A stretch of 64,000 nt of DNA from Akkermansia muciniphila (GTDB taxonomy: Bacteria > Verrucomicrobiota > Verrucomicrobiia > Opitutales > Opitutaceae). Location: the NCBI GenBank assembly GCA_945888375.1, contig CAMCZZ010000015.1:25044-89043 (forward strand). The letters run 5' to 3'. The notes below the pieces were generated by a model. That model was not told where the DNA came from. It saw only the letters and a program-made list of their open reading frames with translations, and did no database searches. Positions 17,401 through 26,766 of this stretch are shown here, in pieces. How positions within the stretch are numbered: position 1 is the stretch's first letter; each line of letters opens with the position of its first letter. The position numbers and the translations under genes were made by a program.

Positions 17401-20356
17401 CACCGCCACCTCGCCCTACCTCGCCGGGGCCCTCCTGCCGGCCTTTGACACCTCCGGCGACCTTCTCGCCGCCGAACCTGCCCCCACCCCCTTCCTCGCC
17501 GCCGGCGCGGCCGAGCTGCGGCTGGAAGGCGCCCGCGAAAACAACCTCAAGAACCTCTCCCTCTCCATCCCCCACCGCCAGCTCAGCGTGGTCACCGGCG
17601 TGTCCGGCTCGGGCAAGAGCACCCTCGCCTTCGACATCATCTTTGCAGAAGGCCAGCGGCGCTTCATGGATTCGATGAGCGCCTACGCCCGCCAGTTCGT
17701 GGAGCAGATGCCCCGCCCCGCCATCGACCGCCTCACCGGCATCCCGCCCACCGTCGCCATCGAGCAACGCATCACCCGCGGCTCCCGCAAGAGCACCGTC
17801 GCCACCATCACCGAGGTCGCCCAATATCTCCGCCTGCTCTACGCCCGCCTCGGCGTGCAACACCACCCCGACACCGACCGCCCCGTCCAGCCGCTCTCGC
17901 CCCCGCAGCTGCAAAAACTCCTCACCAAAGTCCTCGCCACCCCCGCCGCGACCAAGGCCCGGCACCTCTACCTCTGCGCCCCGCTGATCCGCGGCCGCAA
18001 GGGCCACCACCAGCCCATCGCCACCTGGATCGAGAACCATGGCTACGAGCTCATGCGCGCCGACGGCCGCGTATTTCCCGTCTCCGCCTTCGCCAAACTC
18101 GACCGCTACGCCGAGCACGATGTCGAGGTGGTGGTGAGCGATTTGAAGGCGCTCACCACCACCTCGGGTCCAAAGTCAAAAGGCTCGGGTGAAAACTCGC
18201 AATCCCCCGCCGCGCCCCAGCGCGGCCGCACCCGACCTTCGACCTCCGACCTTAAGGCCTTCGACAGTGCCAGCGCCGCATTGCACGCGGCGCTGGCACT
18301 CGGCAAAGGCGCCTGTTTTCTGCTCACCGAGAAGGGCATCGTCCTGTCCTGGTTTTCCACCACGCGCACCGACGCCGAGACCGGCGAGAGTTTCCCCGAG
18401 CTCGACCCCAAGCATTTCTCGCACAACTCCCCGCGCGGCTGGTGTCCCACCTGTCGCGGCCACGGCCGCGTCTTCCCCTGGATGCTGGTCCCGGAGGAGG
18501 ACAACGAGGACGACCCCGCCGCCCGTCTGCGCGCCTTCGGTATCGATTCCGAGGACGACGTCGCCGACACCGGCACCCCCTGCCCCGATTGCCACGGCCA
18601 GCGCCTCGCCCGCAGCCCCCGCGCGGTGAAACTCCACTTCACCGGCAAACACACCCCGCTCTCGCTGCCCGCCCTCCTGTCCCTCACTCCCGCCGCCCTC
18701 ATCGCCACCCTCGACCGCCTCGCCCTCGATGAACGCGGCCGCGCCATCGTGCAGGACATCATACCCCAGATTCGCGAACGCCTGAAGTTCCTCGATCACG
18801 TCGGCCTCGGCTACCTCTCCCTCGACCGCCCGACCGACACCCTCAGCGGCGGCGAGGCCCAGCGCATCCGTCTGGCCGCCCAGCTCGGCACCAACCTCGC
18901 CGGCGTGCTCTACGTGCTCGACGAACCCTCCATCGGCCTGCACGCCCGCGACAACGAGCGCCTGATCGAGACCTTGCTCGCCCTGCGCGACAAAGGGAAC
19001 ACCCTCCTCGTGGTCGAGCACGACGACGAGCTGATGCTGCGTTGCGATCGCCTGATCGACCTCGGCCCCGCCGCCGGTATCCACGGCGGCGAAATCCTCG
19101 CCGAAGGCACTCCCGCCGAAGTGAAGCGCGTTGAAAAATCCCTCACCGGGCGATACCTCACACGAGGCATCAAACACCCCCTGCGCGGCGCCTACCGCTC
19201 CATCGGCCAAAGGGGTTCACGCGTCCAACGTGCCGGCGCGGGCGTCCCAACTGAACCTTGTTCCTGGCTCACCCTAACCGACGCCCGTCTGCGCAACCTC
19301 AAGGGCTTCGACGTGCGCATCCCGCTCGGCCGCCTCACCCTGGTCTGCGGCCCGTCCGGCGCGGGCAAATCGACCCTCTTCCGCGACCTCCTCTTCCCGG
19401 CCGTCACCCACGCGATCAAAACCAAGACGACCAAGCTCACGGGCAAAGCCTACGCCAAAGCCACCGTCCACGCCTCCGATCTCCTCGCTCCGAGCTCCTC
19501 GCTCCTCACTCCCTTCTCCGCGCTCACCGGAGCCCAGGTTTTCAAACAGGTGATCGAGGTCGACCAGTCCCCCATCGGCAAAACCCCGCGCTCCACCCCC
19601 GCCACCTACCTCGGCATCTTCGACCTCATCCGCACCTTTTTCGCGGGCATCCCCGAGGCAAAAATCCGCGGCTACTCCGCCGGGCGTTTTTCCTTCAATA
19701 CCGCCGGCGGCCGCTGCGAGACCTGCGCCGGCGCCGGCCGGGTGAAGCTGGAGATGGCCTTCATGCCCGACACCTACCTGCCCTGCGACGACTGCCGTGG
19801 CACCCGTTACGCGCCCGAACTCGCCGACCTGCGTTGGAAGGGCAAAAACATCGCCGACGTGCTCGCGCTTACCTTCGAGGAGGCCGTCGCCTATTTCGAC
19901 TTCCACAGCCAGCTCAGCCAAGTCTGCCAGCTGATGTGCGACTGCGGCCTCGGCTACCTCACCCTCGGCCAGTCCAGCCCCACCCTGTCCGGCGGCGAAG
20001 CCCAACGCCTCAAACTTGTCACCGAACTGACCCACGGCCTCGCCAGCTACCGCGAACGCTCCCGCAACCTCGGTTTTCAAAACCTCTACATCCTCGAGGA
20101 GCCGACCATCGGCCTGCACCTGAGCGACTGCGAAAAACTTATCCACGTCCTGCACTCGCTCGTGGACCAAGGCCACACCGTGATCGTGATCGAGCACCAC
20201 CTCGACCTCCTCGCGGAAGCCGACTGGATCCTCGAACTCGGCCCTGTCGGCGGCCCGGATGGCGGGGAGTTGCTCTACCAAGGCCCCCTCGCCGGTCTGC
20301 TAAAACAAAAGCATTCGCCCACCGCCCCCTTCTTACGCGCCAAGCTCGGAGGCTAG
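14459..20356 (+). CDS. uvrA: double-length excinuclease ABC subunit A (tandem UvrA)
   Basis: A 1965-residue protein, twice the usual 940, made of two head-to-tail UvrA units. There are four Walker A loops: GPSGAGKSS near residue 42, GVSGSGKST near 683 and near 1046, and GPSGAGKST near 1630. There are four ABC signatures: LSGGETMR near 520 and LSGGEAQR near 871, 1460 and 1842. Four Cys-x2-Cys zinc modules are visible (CPRC/CPDC, CDHC/CPVC, CPTC/CPDC, CETC/CDDC). UvrA recognises damage in nucleotide-excision repair with UvrB. Double UvrA is known in Chlamydia, supporting a PVC-group host. The first unit deviates most from consensus. Several linkers carry repeat-rich in-frame insertions (listed separately). 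GTG start at 14459. Confidence 0.93.
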   Translation: MARNTAFPRPAAPACIRLRGVRQNNLKGFDLDLPLGRYIVVTGPSGAGKSSLVFDTLHAEGQRRYVETFSAYTRQFLDLLDKPRVDSIENIRPSIAIEQTNTVKTSRSTVGTMTELTDYFKVWFSHVASCFDPATGLPVEDDTPATIWDKASATRASETVVVAFQITRPANLAWPEILASLKGQSYARVLLPDLSTHRLDDLLANPAPLAEATHLFVAQDRLTLTPDARLRFLEAAEQALHFGQGQLHLFAPAAAGTSTPSPLQLVPAGHFSRGLHSPETGRTFRPASPALFSFNSPLGACPRCRGFGRVIEIDLNLAIPDRSLSIADGAIKAWQGETYGESQKDLLRFAKKAGLPVHTPFADLSPAHQKLVLEGEPDYGQPGREWPHAWYGLKGFFSWLEKNTYKTHVRVFLSRYRAYNPCPDCHSTRLQPESLCWKWRGQTLPDLYQLPVAELLDLITASPDAPQRHGTRSLTLDLPTFDPSSSASSAHLALDSIRTRLRYLVQVGLGYLTLDRTSKTLSGGETMRVGLTSCLGTSLVDTLFVLDEPSVGLHPRDIDRLIGIIRTLVEAGNTVVVVEHDEAMIRAADHVLEIGPVPGAKGGHLVFQGDLPALLADPKSLTGAYLSGRHSIATPTTRRPIGHRSLDLGHSSPTAWLTFTGVNKHNLRDLTFRLPLHRFVALSGVSGSGKSTLLDKVIHQGLLAKRRQFTEDAAQIHAITGDEAFTEIVLVDQSPLSRTPRSNPALYTEAWDLIRDLYAKTPAAQAAGYSSSSFSFNAGDGRCDHCQGLGYEKVEMQFLSDVFVPCPVCEGCRFKPEVLAVTHREKSIADLLATSVADALVHFAAEPAIRSRLAVLDEVGLGYLTLGQPLNTLSGGEAQRLKLVKYLGGHTSSALANSGLQPGGALLLLDEPTTGLHRHDVARLLHVLQSLVDRGHSLIVIEHNLDVLKAADWLIEVGPEAGAGGGCIVAEGTPEEVARARTATSPYLAGALLPAFDTSGDLLAAEPAPTPFLAAGAAELRLEGARENNLKNLSLSIPHRQLSVVTGVSGSGKSTLAFDIIFAEGQRRFMDSMSAYARQFVEQMPRPAIDRLTGIPPTVAIEQRITRGSRKSTVATITEVAQYLRLLYARLGVQHHPDTDRPVQPLSPPQLQKLLTKVLATPAATKARHLYLCAPLIRGRKGHHQPIATWIENHGYELMRADGRVFPVSAFAKLDRYAEHDVEVVVSDLKALTTTSGPKSKGSGENSQSPAAPQRGRTRPSTSDLKAFDSASAALHAALALGKGACFLLTEKGIVLSWFSTTRTDAETGESFPELDPKHFSHNSPRGWCPTCRGHGRVFPWMLVPEEDNEDDPAARLRAFGIDSEDDVADTGTPCPDCHGQRLARSPRAVKLHFTGKHTPLSLPALLSLTPAALIATLDRLALDERGRAIVQDIIPQIRERLKFLDHVGLGYLSLDRPTDTLSGGEAQRIRLAAQLGTNLAGVLYVLDEPSIGLHARDNERLIETLLALRDKGNTLLVVEHDDELMLRCDRLIDLGPAAGIHGGEILAEGTPAEVKRVEKSLTGRYLTRGIKHPLRGAYRSIGQRGSRVQRAGAGVPTEPCSWLTLTDARLRNLKGFDVRIPLGRLTLVCGPSGAGKSTLFRDLLFPAVTHAIKTKTTKLTGKAYAKATVHASDLLAPSSSLLTPFSALTGAQVFKQVIEVDQSPIGKTPRSTPATYLGIFDLIRTFFAGIPEAKIRGYSAGRFSFNTAGGRCETCAGAGRVKLEMAFMPDTYLPCDDCRGTRYAPELADLRWKGKNIADVLALTFEEAVAYFDFHSQLSQVCQLMCDCGLGYLTLGQSSPTLSGGEAQRLKLVTELTHGLASYRERSRNLGFQNLYILEEPTIGLHLSDCEKLIHVLHSLVDQGHTVIVIEHHLDLLAEADWILELGPVGGPDGGELLYQGPLAGLLKQKHSPTAPFLRAKLGG
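15868..15910 (+). repeat. in-frame micro-repeat tract in uvrA
   Basis: A tract of iterated CTTTGACC / CCTTCGACCC-like words inside the first UvrA unit. It encodes a low-complexity Thr/Leu/Ser linker (about residues 470-484) between conserved blocks, before the ABC signature. The words resemble those in the other uvrA tracts at 16385 and 18168. Confidence 0.5.
16385..16415 (+). repeat. in-frame micro-repeat tract in uvrA
   Basis: This contains GGTCCTTGGACC, an interrupted palindrome, followed by TTGGTCATTCC. It lies in the linker just before the second nucleotide-binding half of UvrA unit one (about residues 642-653, [10 protein letters not shown]). The sequence is of the same kind as the tract at 15868. 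Confidence 0.5.
18124..18166. repeat. perfect 17-bp inverted repeat inside uvrA
   Basis: The arms CGAGGTGGTGGTGAGCG (18124-18140) and its exact reverse complement (18150-18166) flank a 9-base loop. It lies in the coding sequence of the second UvrA unit and encodes [15 protein letters not shown]. Such a long perfect stem is unexpected by chance in a coding region. Confidence 0.85.
18167..18265. repeat. imperfect inverted repeat with central hairpin inside uvrA
   Basis: The left side carries GTCCAAAGTCAAAAGG and the right side ACCTTCGACCTCCGACC, roughly inverted versions of one another. They surround a GC hairpin (CCGCG-CCCCA-CGCGG type, about 18209-18226). The encoded linker is Ser/Gly/Pro/Arg-rich, consistent with an inserted element kept in frame. 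Confidence 0.5.
18266..18300. repeat. perfect 14-bp inverted repeat inside uvrA
   Basis: AGTGCCAGCGCCGC (18266-18279) and its exact complement (18287-18300) flank a 7-base loop. It directly follows the tract at 18167, so 18124-18300 holds three consecutive stem-loops within the reading frame. Confidence 0.85.
19478..19518 (+). repeat. CTCCTCGCTCC-type micro-repeat in uvrA
   Basis: Iterated GCTCC/CTCCTCGC words encode a Ser/Leu-rich linker (LLAPSSSLL) in the last ATPase half of the double UvrA. It is another low-complexity insertion between conserved blocks. Confidence 0.5.
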
Positions 20357-20373
20357 CGAAAGCCGGCGCAGGC

Positions 20374-21294
20374 TCACCCCGCAGCCAGGGCCGCATTCGC
20401 GGTTAGTTCGGCGTGGAGCCGTGCCAACTCCGGCACCGGGACGCCGAGAAGACGGGCACGGCGCAGCGGCTCACCCCAGATCGGATCCAGTTCGAGCGGT
20501 CGGCCGGCCAGAAAATCGAGCAAGGTCGAAGGCCGGTAGGCCATGTCCCGGGTGATGCGCACGTTTTGCTCCAAAAACGCATCCTCAATCTCCACGCCTT
20601 CGGCGCGAGCCGCCGCCTGCACTTCACGCATAAGGGCCCACACCCGCGCCTCCCGCGCGGGGTCGCGCAAGACCTCGTCGCTGGTCAAACCACCCTCCGT
20701 GAGCGTCAGACCGTTGAAAGGCACATTCCAGACCAGCTTGCGCCAGCGCACCGCCGCCAGGCTGGCGGCTACCCTGGCCCGCACCCCGGCACGTCCGAAT
20801 ACCTCGGCCACCGCTTCGGCGCGGCCCTCGGAGGCCCCGGCAAAGGCCCCGAGCTCGACGTAGCCCTCGGTCAGACAAGTGGCCCTGCCGGGCGCGAGAC
20901 GATTTACCCCGACAAAACACAGGCAACCCACCGTGCGCTCTCCGCCGACGACCGCCGCCACCGCCTCGTCCACCCCGAGGCCGTTTTGGAGGTTCACCAC
21001 GAGGGTGGCGGGGCCGAGCAAGGGCGGAAGCAGGCGGAAAAGTTCGCTGTTAGCAGTGGCCTTGAGCGCGACCACCACCAGATCCACCGGCCCGATCTCG
21101 CCGGGCTCGCCGGCCACCTGCGCCGGTCGCAAGTGCCGGGTCTCGCCCGCCCAGTCTAGGGTTACGCCCTCCGCACGCAGGAGGTCCCGGTCACTCCGCG
21201 CCAGATAGGACACCTCGCAGCCGGCCAGCACCATGCGACCGCCATAATAAAGCCCCAGCGCACCCGCCCCGACCACCGCGATCGTTTTGATCAT
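20374..21294 (-). CDS. panE: 2-dehydropantoate 2-reductase
   Basis: A 306-residue NADPH-dependent ketopantoate reductase of pantothenate and coenzyme A synthesis. The N-terminal Rossmann loop is VVGAGALGLYYGG; VVALKA and VVNLQNGLGVDE are the usual following blocks, and WRKLVWNVPFNGLT carries the catalytic-region Lys and Asn. The C-terminal helical domain ends with 'RPSTLLDFLAGRPLELD'. Its ATG overlaps the stop of the upstream DUF2937 gene by four bases. It converges on uvrA with a 17-base gap. Confidence 0.92.
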   Translation of the reverse strand: MIKTIAVVGAGALGLYYGGRMVLAGCEVSYLARSDRDLLRAEGVTLDWAGETRHLRPAQVAGEPGEIGPVDLVVVALKATANSELFRLLPPLLGPATLVVNLQNGLGVDEAVAAVVGGERTVGCLCFVGVNRLAPGRATCLTEGYVELGAFAGASEGRAEAVAEVFGRAGVRARVAASLAAVRWRKLVWNVPFNGLTLTEGGLTSDEVLRDPAREARVWALMREVQAAARAEGVEIEDAFLEQNVRITRDMAYRPSTLLDFLAGRPLELDPIWGEPLRRARLLGVPVPELARLHAELTANAALAAG

Positions 21295-21908
21295 AAGACT
21301 ATCCGTGGCCCGTCGCCAGGGACGCGGTCAACCTCATCTTCCGGTCCCCGCTTGGCCGCCCGCCAGCGCACCCGCCCCAGTAGCGCGCGCCCCGGCAGGA
21401 CCACGAAGATCCGATATAACACGAGTGCCAAGACCATGCCGGCGCCGGCATAGACCAAGCCCTCGGTCGTGACCGGCACCGCCGGCTTGAAAACCGCCCA
21501 CGCCCGCGCCGCGATGCCCGCATCGACCTGGCGGAGAAAAACGAAAGGCCGCTCCCAGAGCGCAGCCGCTCGCAGGGCCGCCTCCGCCGTCTCCAAATCC
21601 AGCACCCTCGCCTGTGCCTCGGCGATGGCGTCGCCCAGTCGAGCCACCGGGGCCGCCGCCTGCGCCCGGGTAGTCTCGATCAACCGCGCCAGAGTGATGC
21701 CGCTCTCGCGGGCGACGGCCTCATAGCGGGCCAAAGTCAGCCGAGCCTCGTCGAGGTGTCCGCCAAGGCGTTGCAGGTATTGCTGGTAAAACTCCGGCGC
21801 CTGCGAGAGCCCGACCGCACCAAGCACGCAAAGCGCGCGATCAAGCAAACGCTCGCCCGCGCGCGCAAGAGGGCGCAACGGGGCGGTCCAGGCGCGTCGA
21901 GACATCAT
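21291..21908 (-). CDS. DUF2937-family membrane protein
   Basis: A 205-residue protein. The N-terminal half has a hydrophobic stretch then the family-like segment 'APEFYQQYLQRLGGHLDEAR'. A long Ala-rich helix follows, and a strong membrane segment lies near residues 157-178 (YAGAGMVLALVLYRIFVVL). The tail is basic then acidic. DUF2937 proteins have no known function. Two adjacent ATGs (21908, 21905) are possible starts. It is coupled to panE through an ATGA overlap, though a functional link is not evident. Confidence 0.72.
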   Translation of the reverse strand: MMSRRAWTAPLRPLARAGERLLDRALCVLGAVGLSQAPEFYQQYLQRLGGHLDEARLTLARYEAVARESGITLARLIETTRAQAAAPVARLGDAIAEAQARVLDLETAEAALRAAALWERPFVFLRQVDAGIAARAWAVFKPAVPVTTEGLVYAGAGMVLALVLYRIFVVLPGRALLGRVRWRAAKRGPEDEVDRVPGDGPRIVL

Positions 21909-22008
21909 TCCCGCAGTTTGCGGTCTTGGAATCCCGGGTGCAACGCCGGGCTGTTTCCCTCCGCAAACGCCTCGCCTTGGCGAAATGCAGGCCAATTAAT
22001 CCACCATC

Positions 22009-22704
22009 GTGTCCTCCTCCGCACCCGCCACCCCTCCGCCACCCAAACCATCCCCGGGCCACACCGACGACCGGCTCGGCGACGCCCTGCGCCACTTGGC
22101 CGCGCGTTTTGCCGACCGGCCCACCCCGCTGGGGGAGGTCCTGGATACGCTGGGTCCGCGGGCCTCCGCCCTTCTAGTAGTCATCTGCGCCCTGCCCTTC
22201 TCCACCCCGATCAGCATCCCCGGCCTTTCCACGCCTTTCGGCCTGGTCATCCTGCTCCTGGCGGCGCGTTACCTGGGCGGTCTCCCGCCCTGGCTCCCGG
22301 GCCGCTTGCGGCGGGTGGAACTCCCGCCTTCCTTTCTCGGCAAACTGCTCGCCGCCAGCGCCCGGTTGGTGGGCTGGCTCGAACACCGGCTGCGCCCCGG
22401 GCGCCTCGCCTCGCTGGTCGATCAGGAGTGGAAACTGCGCCTTCACACCACAGTCGTGATTCTGGCCGCCCTGCTCCTCATGCTCCCGCTCCCCCCTCTC
22501 CCTCCCTTTACCAACACGCTGCCCGCATTGGTGGCCGTGGTCATGACCATGGCTGCGCTCAAGCGAGACGGCGCGGGCGTGCTGGCCGGCTACGGCCTGT
22601 TTGTTTTCACCATCGGCTACTTTGTTTTCTGGGGCGCGATCGTGCTCGAGACCTTTCGGCGCTTCGGCGGAAAGGTGCTGGAACTTTTCACGGGCGGGGC
22701 CTGA
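22009..22704 (+). CDS. ExoD-family membrane protein
   Basis: A 231-residue protein of the ExoD family, named from a Rhizobium exopolysaccharide locus. After a Pro-rich N-terminus, 'GPRASALLVVICALPFSTPI' followed by PGLSTPFGLVILLLAARYLGG is the family signature. Two further hydrophobic regions follow near residues 145-185 and 195-220. The only sensible start is GTG 22009. The family is predicted to sit in the inner membrane; its biochemical role is unclear. It stands between divergent DUF2937-panE and convergent rlmI. Confidence 0.82.
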   Translation: MSSSAPATPPPPKPSPGHTDDRLGDALRHLAARFADRPTPLGEVLDTLGPRASALLVVICALPFSTPISIPGLSTPFGLVILLLAARYLGGLPPWLPGRLRRVELPPSFLGKLLAASARLVGWLEHRLRPGRLASLVDQEWKLRLHTTVVILAALLLMLPLPPLPPFTNTLPALVAVVMTMAALKRDGAGVLAGYGLFVFTIGYFVFWGAIVLETFRRFGGKVLELFTGGA

Positions 22705-22717
22705 GCGGCCGCAGCGC

Positions 22718-24043
22718 TCACCAGACCCGCGCCCAGAGCAGCTTGAGGTAACGGCTCTCCAGACAGTTGGAATAAACCGGATGATCCGCTCCGGGCCCCG
22801 AACGCTCGAAGAACTGCAGCCGGCGGTTCAAGCGGTGCGCCCCCTTGATGACGTGTTCCTCGAAATCCTCGAGCGAGAGCAGGCCGGAGCAGGAACAGGT
22901 CACAAACACCCCGCCCGGCTTTACCAGGGCAAGGGCTAGCTGGTTAAGATCCTCGTATTTGCGCCGACCCTCGGCGTTGCCGGCGGCCTCGCGGGTGAAG
23001 ATGAGCTTGGGCGGATCGAGCACGACGACGTCCCATTTCTCGCCGTTCTGGGCCATCTGGCGGGCATAGGCAAAGGCATCGGTGTGAACAAATTTTATCC
23101 GCGCCTGGTTGAGGTTGGCATTACGCTTGGCTTGGGCGAGGGCGGCCTCGTCGAGATCCACCGCAGTCACATCCTCAGCCCCGCCGGTGAGTTTGGCATT
23201 GAGCGAGAAACCCGCACTGTAGCAGCACAGGTCGAGCACGCGGGCGCCGCGGGTGAACTTCGCGAGCAGGCGACGGTTTTCGCGCTGATCGCAGAAAAAA
23301 CCGGTCTTGTGGCCCTCGGCGAAGTCCACCTCGTAACGGATGCCGTGCTCGCGGATCTTCACCCGGGCAGGGGCGGCGGCGTTGGTTTCGTTGAACCAGC
23401 TCGGCTTGATGCCCTCGAGCGAGCCAAGGTCATGGTCAACGTGCACGCGGGCGAATTTCGTGCCGGCCAATTCATGGAGCAGCGGCAGCCAGCCGGGCAG
23501 GCGGCGGGCCATGCCAAAGCTGGTGACTTCGCAGAGTAGGGTATCGGCGTAGCGGTCCACGATCAGACCGGAGAGCCCGTCACCGTCGGAGTTGACCAGA
23601 CGATAGGCGTCGGTGGTCGCATCAAGTTGGAAGATATCACGCCGGAGCGCGACCGCCCGGCGCAGGGCGGTCTCGAAATAGGCCTCGCCGAGCAGGGCGT
23701 CCGCCCCGTGGGCAACGACGCGCAGGACCATCTTGGCGCGGGGGTTGTAGACGCCGATGCCGAGGGGCTGGCCGCCCTTGTCATAGACGTTGACCAGATC
23801 GCCCGGACGCGCGTCGGAAGAGGCCTCGCCCATCAGGCGCGGAAAGATGGCGGGCTGGAAGGTGAAGTATTTCAACTGCACCCAGGGGCGAAGACGCTCC
23901 GCCGGGGGCACTGGCGGCGGCAACTGCCGCCCGCCGCCCGGAGCCGGCGCAGGTTGGAGCAGGCTCTCGTCGTCACCTTCCGCGTAAGGTTCGGCTGAAG
24001 GCTCGGAAGACGGCGGGATGGAGGCGGACGGGGCGCGTTGCAT
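22718..24043 (-). CDS. RlmI-type 23S rRNA (cytosine-C5) methyltransferase
   Basis: A 441-residue class I SAM methyltransferase with an N-terminal PUA-like domain (residues about 55-130). It continues with 'RLVNSDGDGLSGLIVDRYAD', FAEGHKTGFFCDQRENRR, RVLDLCCYSAGFSLNA (SAM-binding motif I) and VVLDPPKL (motif IV), with SCSGLL late in the protein. This order is characteristic of RlmI/RlmK-like enzymes that modify 23S rRNA; the exact target base cannot be read from sequence. The first 50 residues are Pro/Ser-rich and likely disordered, so a shorter start is possible. Confidence 0.88.
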   Translation of the reverse strand: MQRAPSASIPPSSEPSAEPYAEGDDESLLQPAPAPGGGRQLPPPVPPAERLRPWVQLKYFTFQPAIFPRLMGEASSDARPGDLVNVYDKGGQPLGIGVYNPRAKMVLRVVAHGADALLGEAYFETALRRAVALRRDIFQLDATTDAYRLVNSDGDGLSGLIVDRYADTLLCEVTSFGMARRLPGWLPLLHELAGTKFARVHVDHDLGSLEGIKPSWFNETNAAAPARVKIREHGIRYEVDFAEGHKTGFFCDQRENRRLLAKFTRGARVLDLCCYSAGFSLNAKLTGGAEDVTAVDLDEAALAQAKRNANLNQARIKFVHTDAFAYARQMAQNGEKWDVVVLDPPKLIFTREAAGNAEGRRKYEDLNQLALALVKPGGVFVTCSCSGLLSLEDFEEHVIKGAHRLNRRLQFFERSGPGADHPVYSNCLESRYLKLLWARVW

Positions 24044-24187
24044 GATTCGTTAGGCCGACGGGAAAACCGCAAAGCCGGCGCGCCGGCGACGTTTTTCTCC
24101 GCGACCATGCCCACGTGTCGGTTGACGCCAACGGCGGCGGCGGGCTTAAAGACATGCGTCGCCGGCTACCACCCCACCCTTCCCCGC

Positions 24188-25147
24188 ATGAAAAAACTCT
24201 TCTGGTTCGCCCTCGCCTTCGCGCTGGCCGCCTACCTCGGCGTCATCCTCAAAAACACATGGGAAACCACCGAGTTCTTCCTGGCCAACGGCCGAGAAGC
24301 CACGGTCAAGGTGGGCAAAAAATATAACGAGTCCCGTTGGGCAGAACCGCTGCCGATCAAAAAAATCTCTGCCTACACCGGCACGATGGCAGACACACAC
24401 GGGGTCCTCATCGAAACCGACTGGGCCTTAAACGAAAAGCAGACCTACCCGATCCGCTTCCTCCTGCGCGACGTCGCGGCGGAGGCACGACGGATGTCGG
24501 TGCGGGAGTTATCCAATAATATCCGCTTGCACACCAAGGAGGACGGCACCCCGGTGACCTTGCAGGACACCGATCTGTTTGAACGCGCCCTCGACAAGGC
24601 CATGGGGCCGCCCGCCCCGGGCGTCCACCTCCGACCCCGCCCCGTGGCCGAGGCCGCCCCGGATACCACCGCCCCCACGGTGCCCTTCCTGATCGTCGAG
24701 CCCGGCGCCCTCGCCTGGCAGGTGATCTGGAGCAACACCCAAGCAGGCGAGTGGGCGGTGCTGGTGGCGTGGCTGCTCACCTTGCAATGGCTTTTCACCC
24801 ACGCCTGGGGCCTGCCCTGGCGGTCCGCTCTTCGACCCAAGGCCGACAAAAAAGACTTTGTGCATCCTTCTTTGCGCCGCATCGAGGCCGACCGACCCGA
24901 TGCCCCGAAGGCCAAAATAGCATACAAGCCTCGCAAAACCCCAGCCGCGGAGGCTCCGCCCGTCGCTCCCGAAACCCCCGCTCCCGCCCGCCCCTCCATC
25001 CCCCTGCCCCCCAGCGTGGTTGCCCCCACGGTCGAGCCGCCCGTGCCCTACTCAACCGCCACCACCGCCCCGCCCTTCGAAACCCCGGAGGGCACAGGCG
25101 AGCCCGCCTTGAAGCTGGCCCGAAAGAAAAATCCCGAGACCAACTGA
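24188..25147 (+). CDS. hypothetical membrane protein with Pro-rich tail
   Basis: A 319-residue protein that I do not recognise. An N-terminal hydrophobic helix (residues about 4-20, LFWFALAFALAAYLGVIL) precedes a soluble beta-rich domain (about 25-165). A second hydrophobic segment is at about 183-205 (WAVLVAWLLTLQWLFTHAW). The C-terminal 100 residues are rich in Pro, Ala and Thr and end KKNPETN. The topology suggests a periplasmic middle domain with both ends in the cytoplasm. ATG 24188 is chosen because the membrane helix begins there; an earlier in-frame ATG gives a non-conserved leader. Confidence 0.65.
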   Translation: MKKLFWFALAFALAAYLGVILKNTWETTEFFLANGREATVKVGKKYNESRWAEPLPIKKISAYTGTMADTHGVLIETDWALNEKQTYPIRFLLRDVAAEARRMSVRELSNNIRLHTKEDGTPVTLQDTDLFERALDKAMGPPAPGVHLRPRPVAEAAPDTTAPTVPFLIVEPGALAWQVIWSNTQAGEWAVLVAWLLTLQWLFTHAWGLPWRSALRPKADKKDFVHPSLRRIEADRPDAPKAKIAYKPRKTPAAEAPPVAPETPAPARPSIPLPPSVVAPTVEPPVPYSTATTAPPFETPEGTGEPALKLARKKNPETN

Positions 25148-25269
25148 CCGCAGGTCGAGTGCCGTGCGAAGCGAGTAGAGAAAGCGGCAGCTGCAAGTTT
25201 CGGAATGGAACTGCGGATGCTTGAGCCGGCCCGGCTTGCCCCCTCACCCAAAGCGCGGAAACGCCTCTC

Positions 25270-26766
25270 ATGCCTTTTACCTTCCCTGTCCTCACCGCCG
25301 CCGAGGCCGCCGCTCTGATCCCGCACGGCGCTACCGTGGCGTTCGGTGGTTTCACGCCCGCTGGCACACCGAAGGAGATCCCTGCCGCTCTCGCTACCCG
25401 CGCCCTTTCCGAACACGACGCCGGCCGCCCCTTCCAGATAGGCGTGATCACCGGCGCCTCCACCGGCCCCTCCCTCGACGGCGCCCTCGCCCGGGCCGAT
25501 GCCATCTCCTTCCGCACGCCCTACCAATCCGACCCCGACCTGCGCCAAGCCATCAACACCGGGCGCGTGCGCTTCTTCGACCTCCACCTCAGCCAGGTCG
25601 CCCAACACGTCCGCACCGGCGCCCTCGGCCCCCTTCACTGGACCATTCTGGAGGCTTCCGATCTCACGCCCGACGGCCGCGTCATCTTGACGAGTGGCGT
25701 TGGCGCCGCCCCCACCTTCGCCCGCCTCGGCGAGCGCATCCTCATCGAGCTAAACGCCCGCCACCCCTCCACCCTCCGCGGCCTGCACGATATCTATGAG
25801 CCCGTGGATCCGCCCCACCGGGGCGAGATCCCGCTCTACGACGTCTCCGACCGGATCGGCCAACCCTGGCTCCAACTCGATCCCGCCAAGATCGCCGGCG
25901 TGGTCCTCACCGACCGCGAAGATGAAACCGCCGCCTTCGCCGCGCCCGATGCCATCACCACCCGCATCGGGGCAAACGTGGCCGATTTCCTCGCCGCCGA
26001 ACTCCGCGCCAGACGAATCCCAGCCGGATTCCTGCCGCTGCAATCCGGCGTGGGAGACATCGCCAATGCCGTCCTCGGCGCCCTCGGCGCCCACCCGGAG
26101 ATCCCCCGCTTTTCGATGTATTCGGAAGTGCTCCAGGACGCCTCCCTCGCCCTGCTGCGCACCGGCAAGTTGCAGTTTGCCAGCGGATGCTCGCTTACCC
26201 TCAGCCCGCCCGCCCTCCAAGGCCTCTACGCCGACTGGGCTGAACTACGCTCGCGCCTCGTTCTCCGCCCTCAGGAAATCACCAACCACCCCGAAATCGT
26301 CCGCCGCCTCGGCATCATCTCGGTCAACACCGCCCTCGAGGCCGACCTTCAGGGCAACATCAACAGCACCCACCTCTTCGGCCAGACCCTGATGAACGGC
26401 ATCGGCGGCTCGGGCGATTTCACCCGCAACGCCCACCTGTCCATCTTCACCTGCCCCTCGCTCCAGAAAGGCGGTAAAATCAGCACGCTCGTGCCGCACG
26501 TTACCCACGCCGACCACAGCGAACACTCGGTGCAGGTGATCGTCACCGAGCGCGGCGTGGCCGACCTGCGCCGCCTCGACCCCCGCCAGCGCGCCGAACG
26601 CATCATCGCGAAATGCGCCCACCCCGATTTCCGCGAAGACCTGCGCCGCTACCTCGCCCTCTGCCGCGAAGGCCACGAACCCTTCGCCTTCGAGCACGCC
26701 TTCGCCTTCCACCGCCGCTTCCAACAAACCGGCGACATGCGCGGCGCCTTCAGCGCCCCCGCCTGA
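25270..26766 (+). CDS. acetyl-CoA hydrolase/transferase family CoA-transferase
   Basis: A 498-residue family I CoA-transferase of the Cat1/Ach1/AarC type, which moves CoA between acetate and succinate or related acids. The N-terminal '[19 protein letters not shown]' and TGASTGPS are family loops. The active-site Glu sits in [10 protein letters not shown] near residue 284, and the glycine loop '[16 protein letters not shown]' near 376 binds CoA. Length is normal. The substrate pair cannot be decided from sequence; succinyl-CoA:acetate transfer is the most usual. Its last 17 bases overlap the 3' end of the convergent ymdB gene. Confidence 0.9.
   Translation: MPFTFPVLTAAEAAALIPHGATVAFGGFTPAGTPKEIPAALATRALSEHDAGRPFQIGVITGASTGPSLDGALARADAISFRTPYQSDPDLRQAINTGRVRFFDLHLSQVAQHVRTGALGPLHWTILEASDLTPDGRVILTSGVGAAPTFARLGERILIELNARHPSTLRGLHDIYEPVDPPHRGEIPLYDVSDRIGQPWLQLDPAKIAGVVLTDREDETAAFAAPDAITTRIGANVADFLAAELRARRIPAGFLPLQSGVGDIANAVLGALGAHPEIPRFSMYSEVLQDASLALLRTGKLQFASGCSLTLSPPALQGLYADWAELRSRLVLRPQEITNHPEIVRRLGIISVNTALEADLQGNINSTHLFGQTLMNGIGGSGDFTRNAHLSIFTCPSLQKGGKISTLVPHVTHADHSEHSVQVIVTERGVADLRRLDPRQRAERIIAKCAHPDFREDLRRYLALCREGHEPFAFEHAFAFHRRFQQTGDMRGAFSAPA

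Noticed and set aside
14459..20356. Assembly fusion of two uvrA genes
   Set aside because: The frame is continuous with no stop and a double UvrA is known in Chlamydia, so a genuine fusion is more likely, though unverified.
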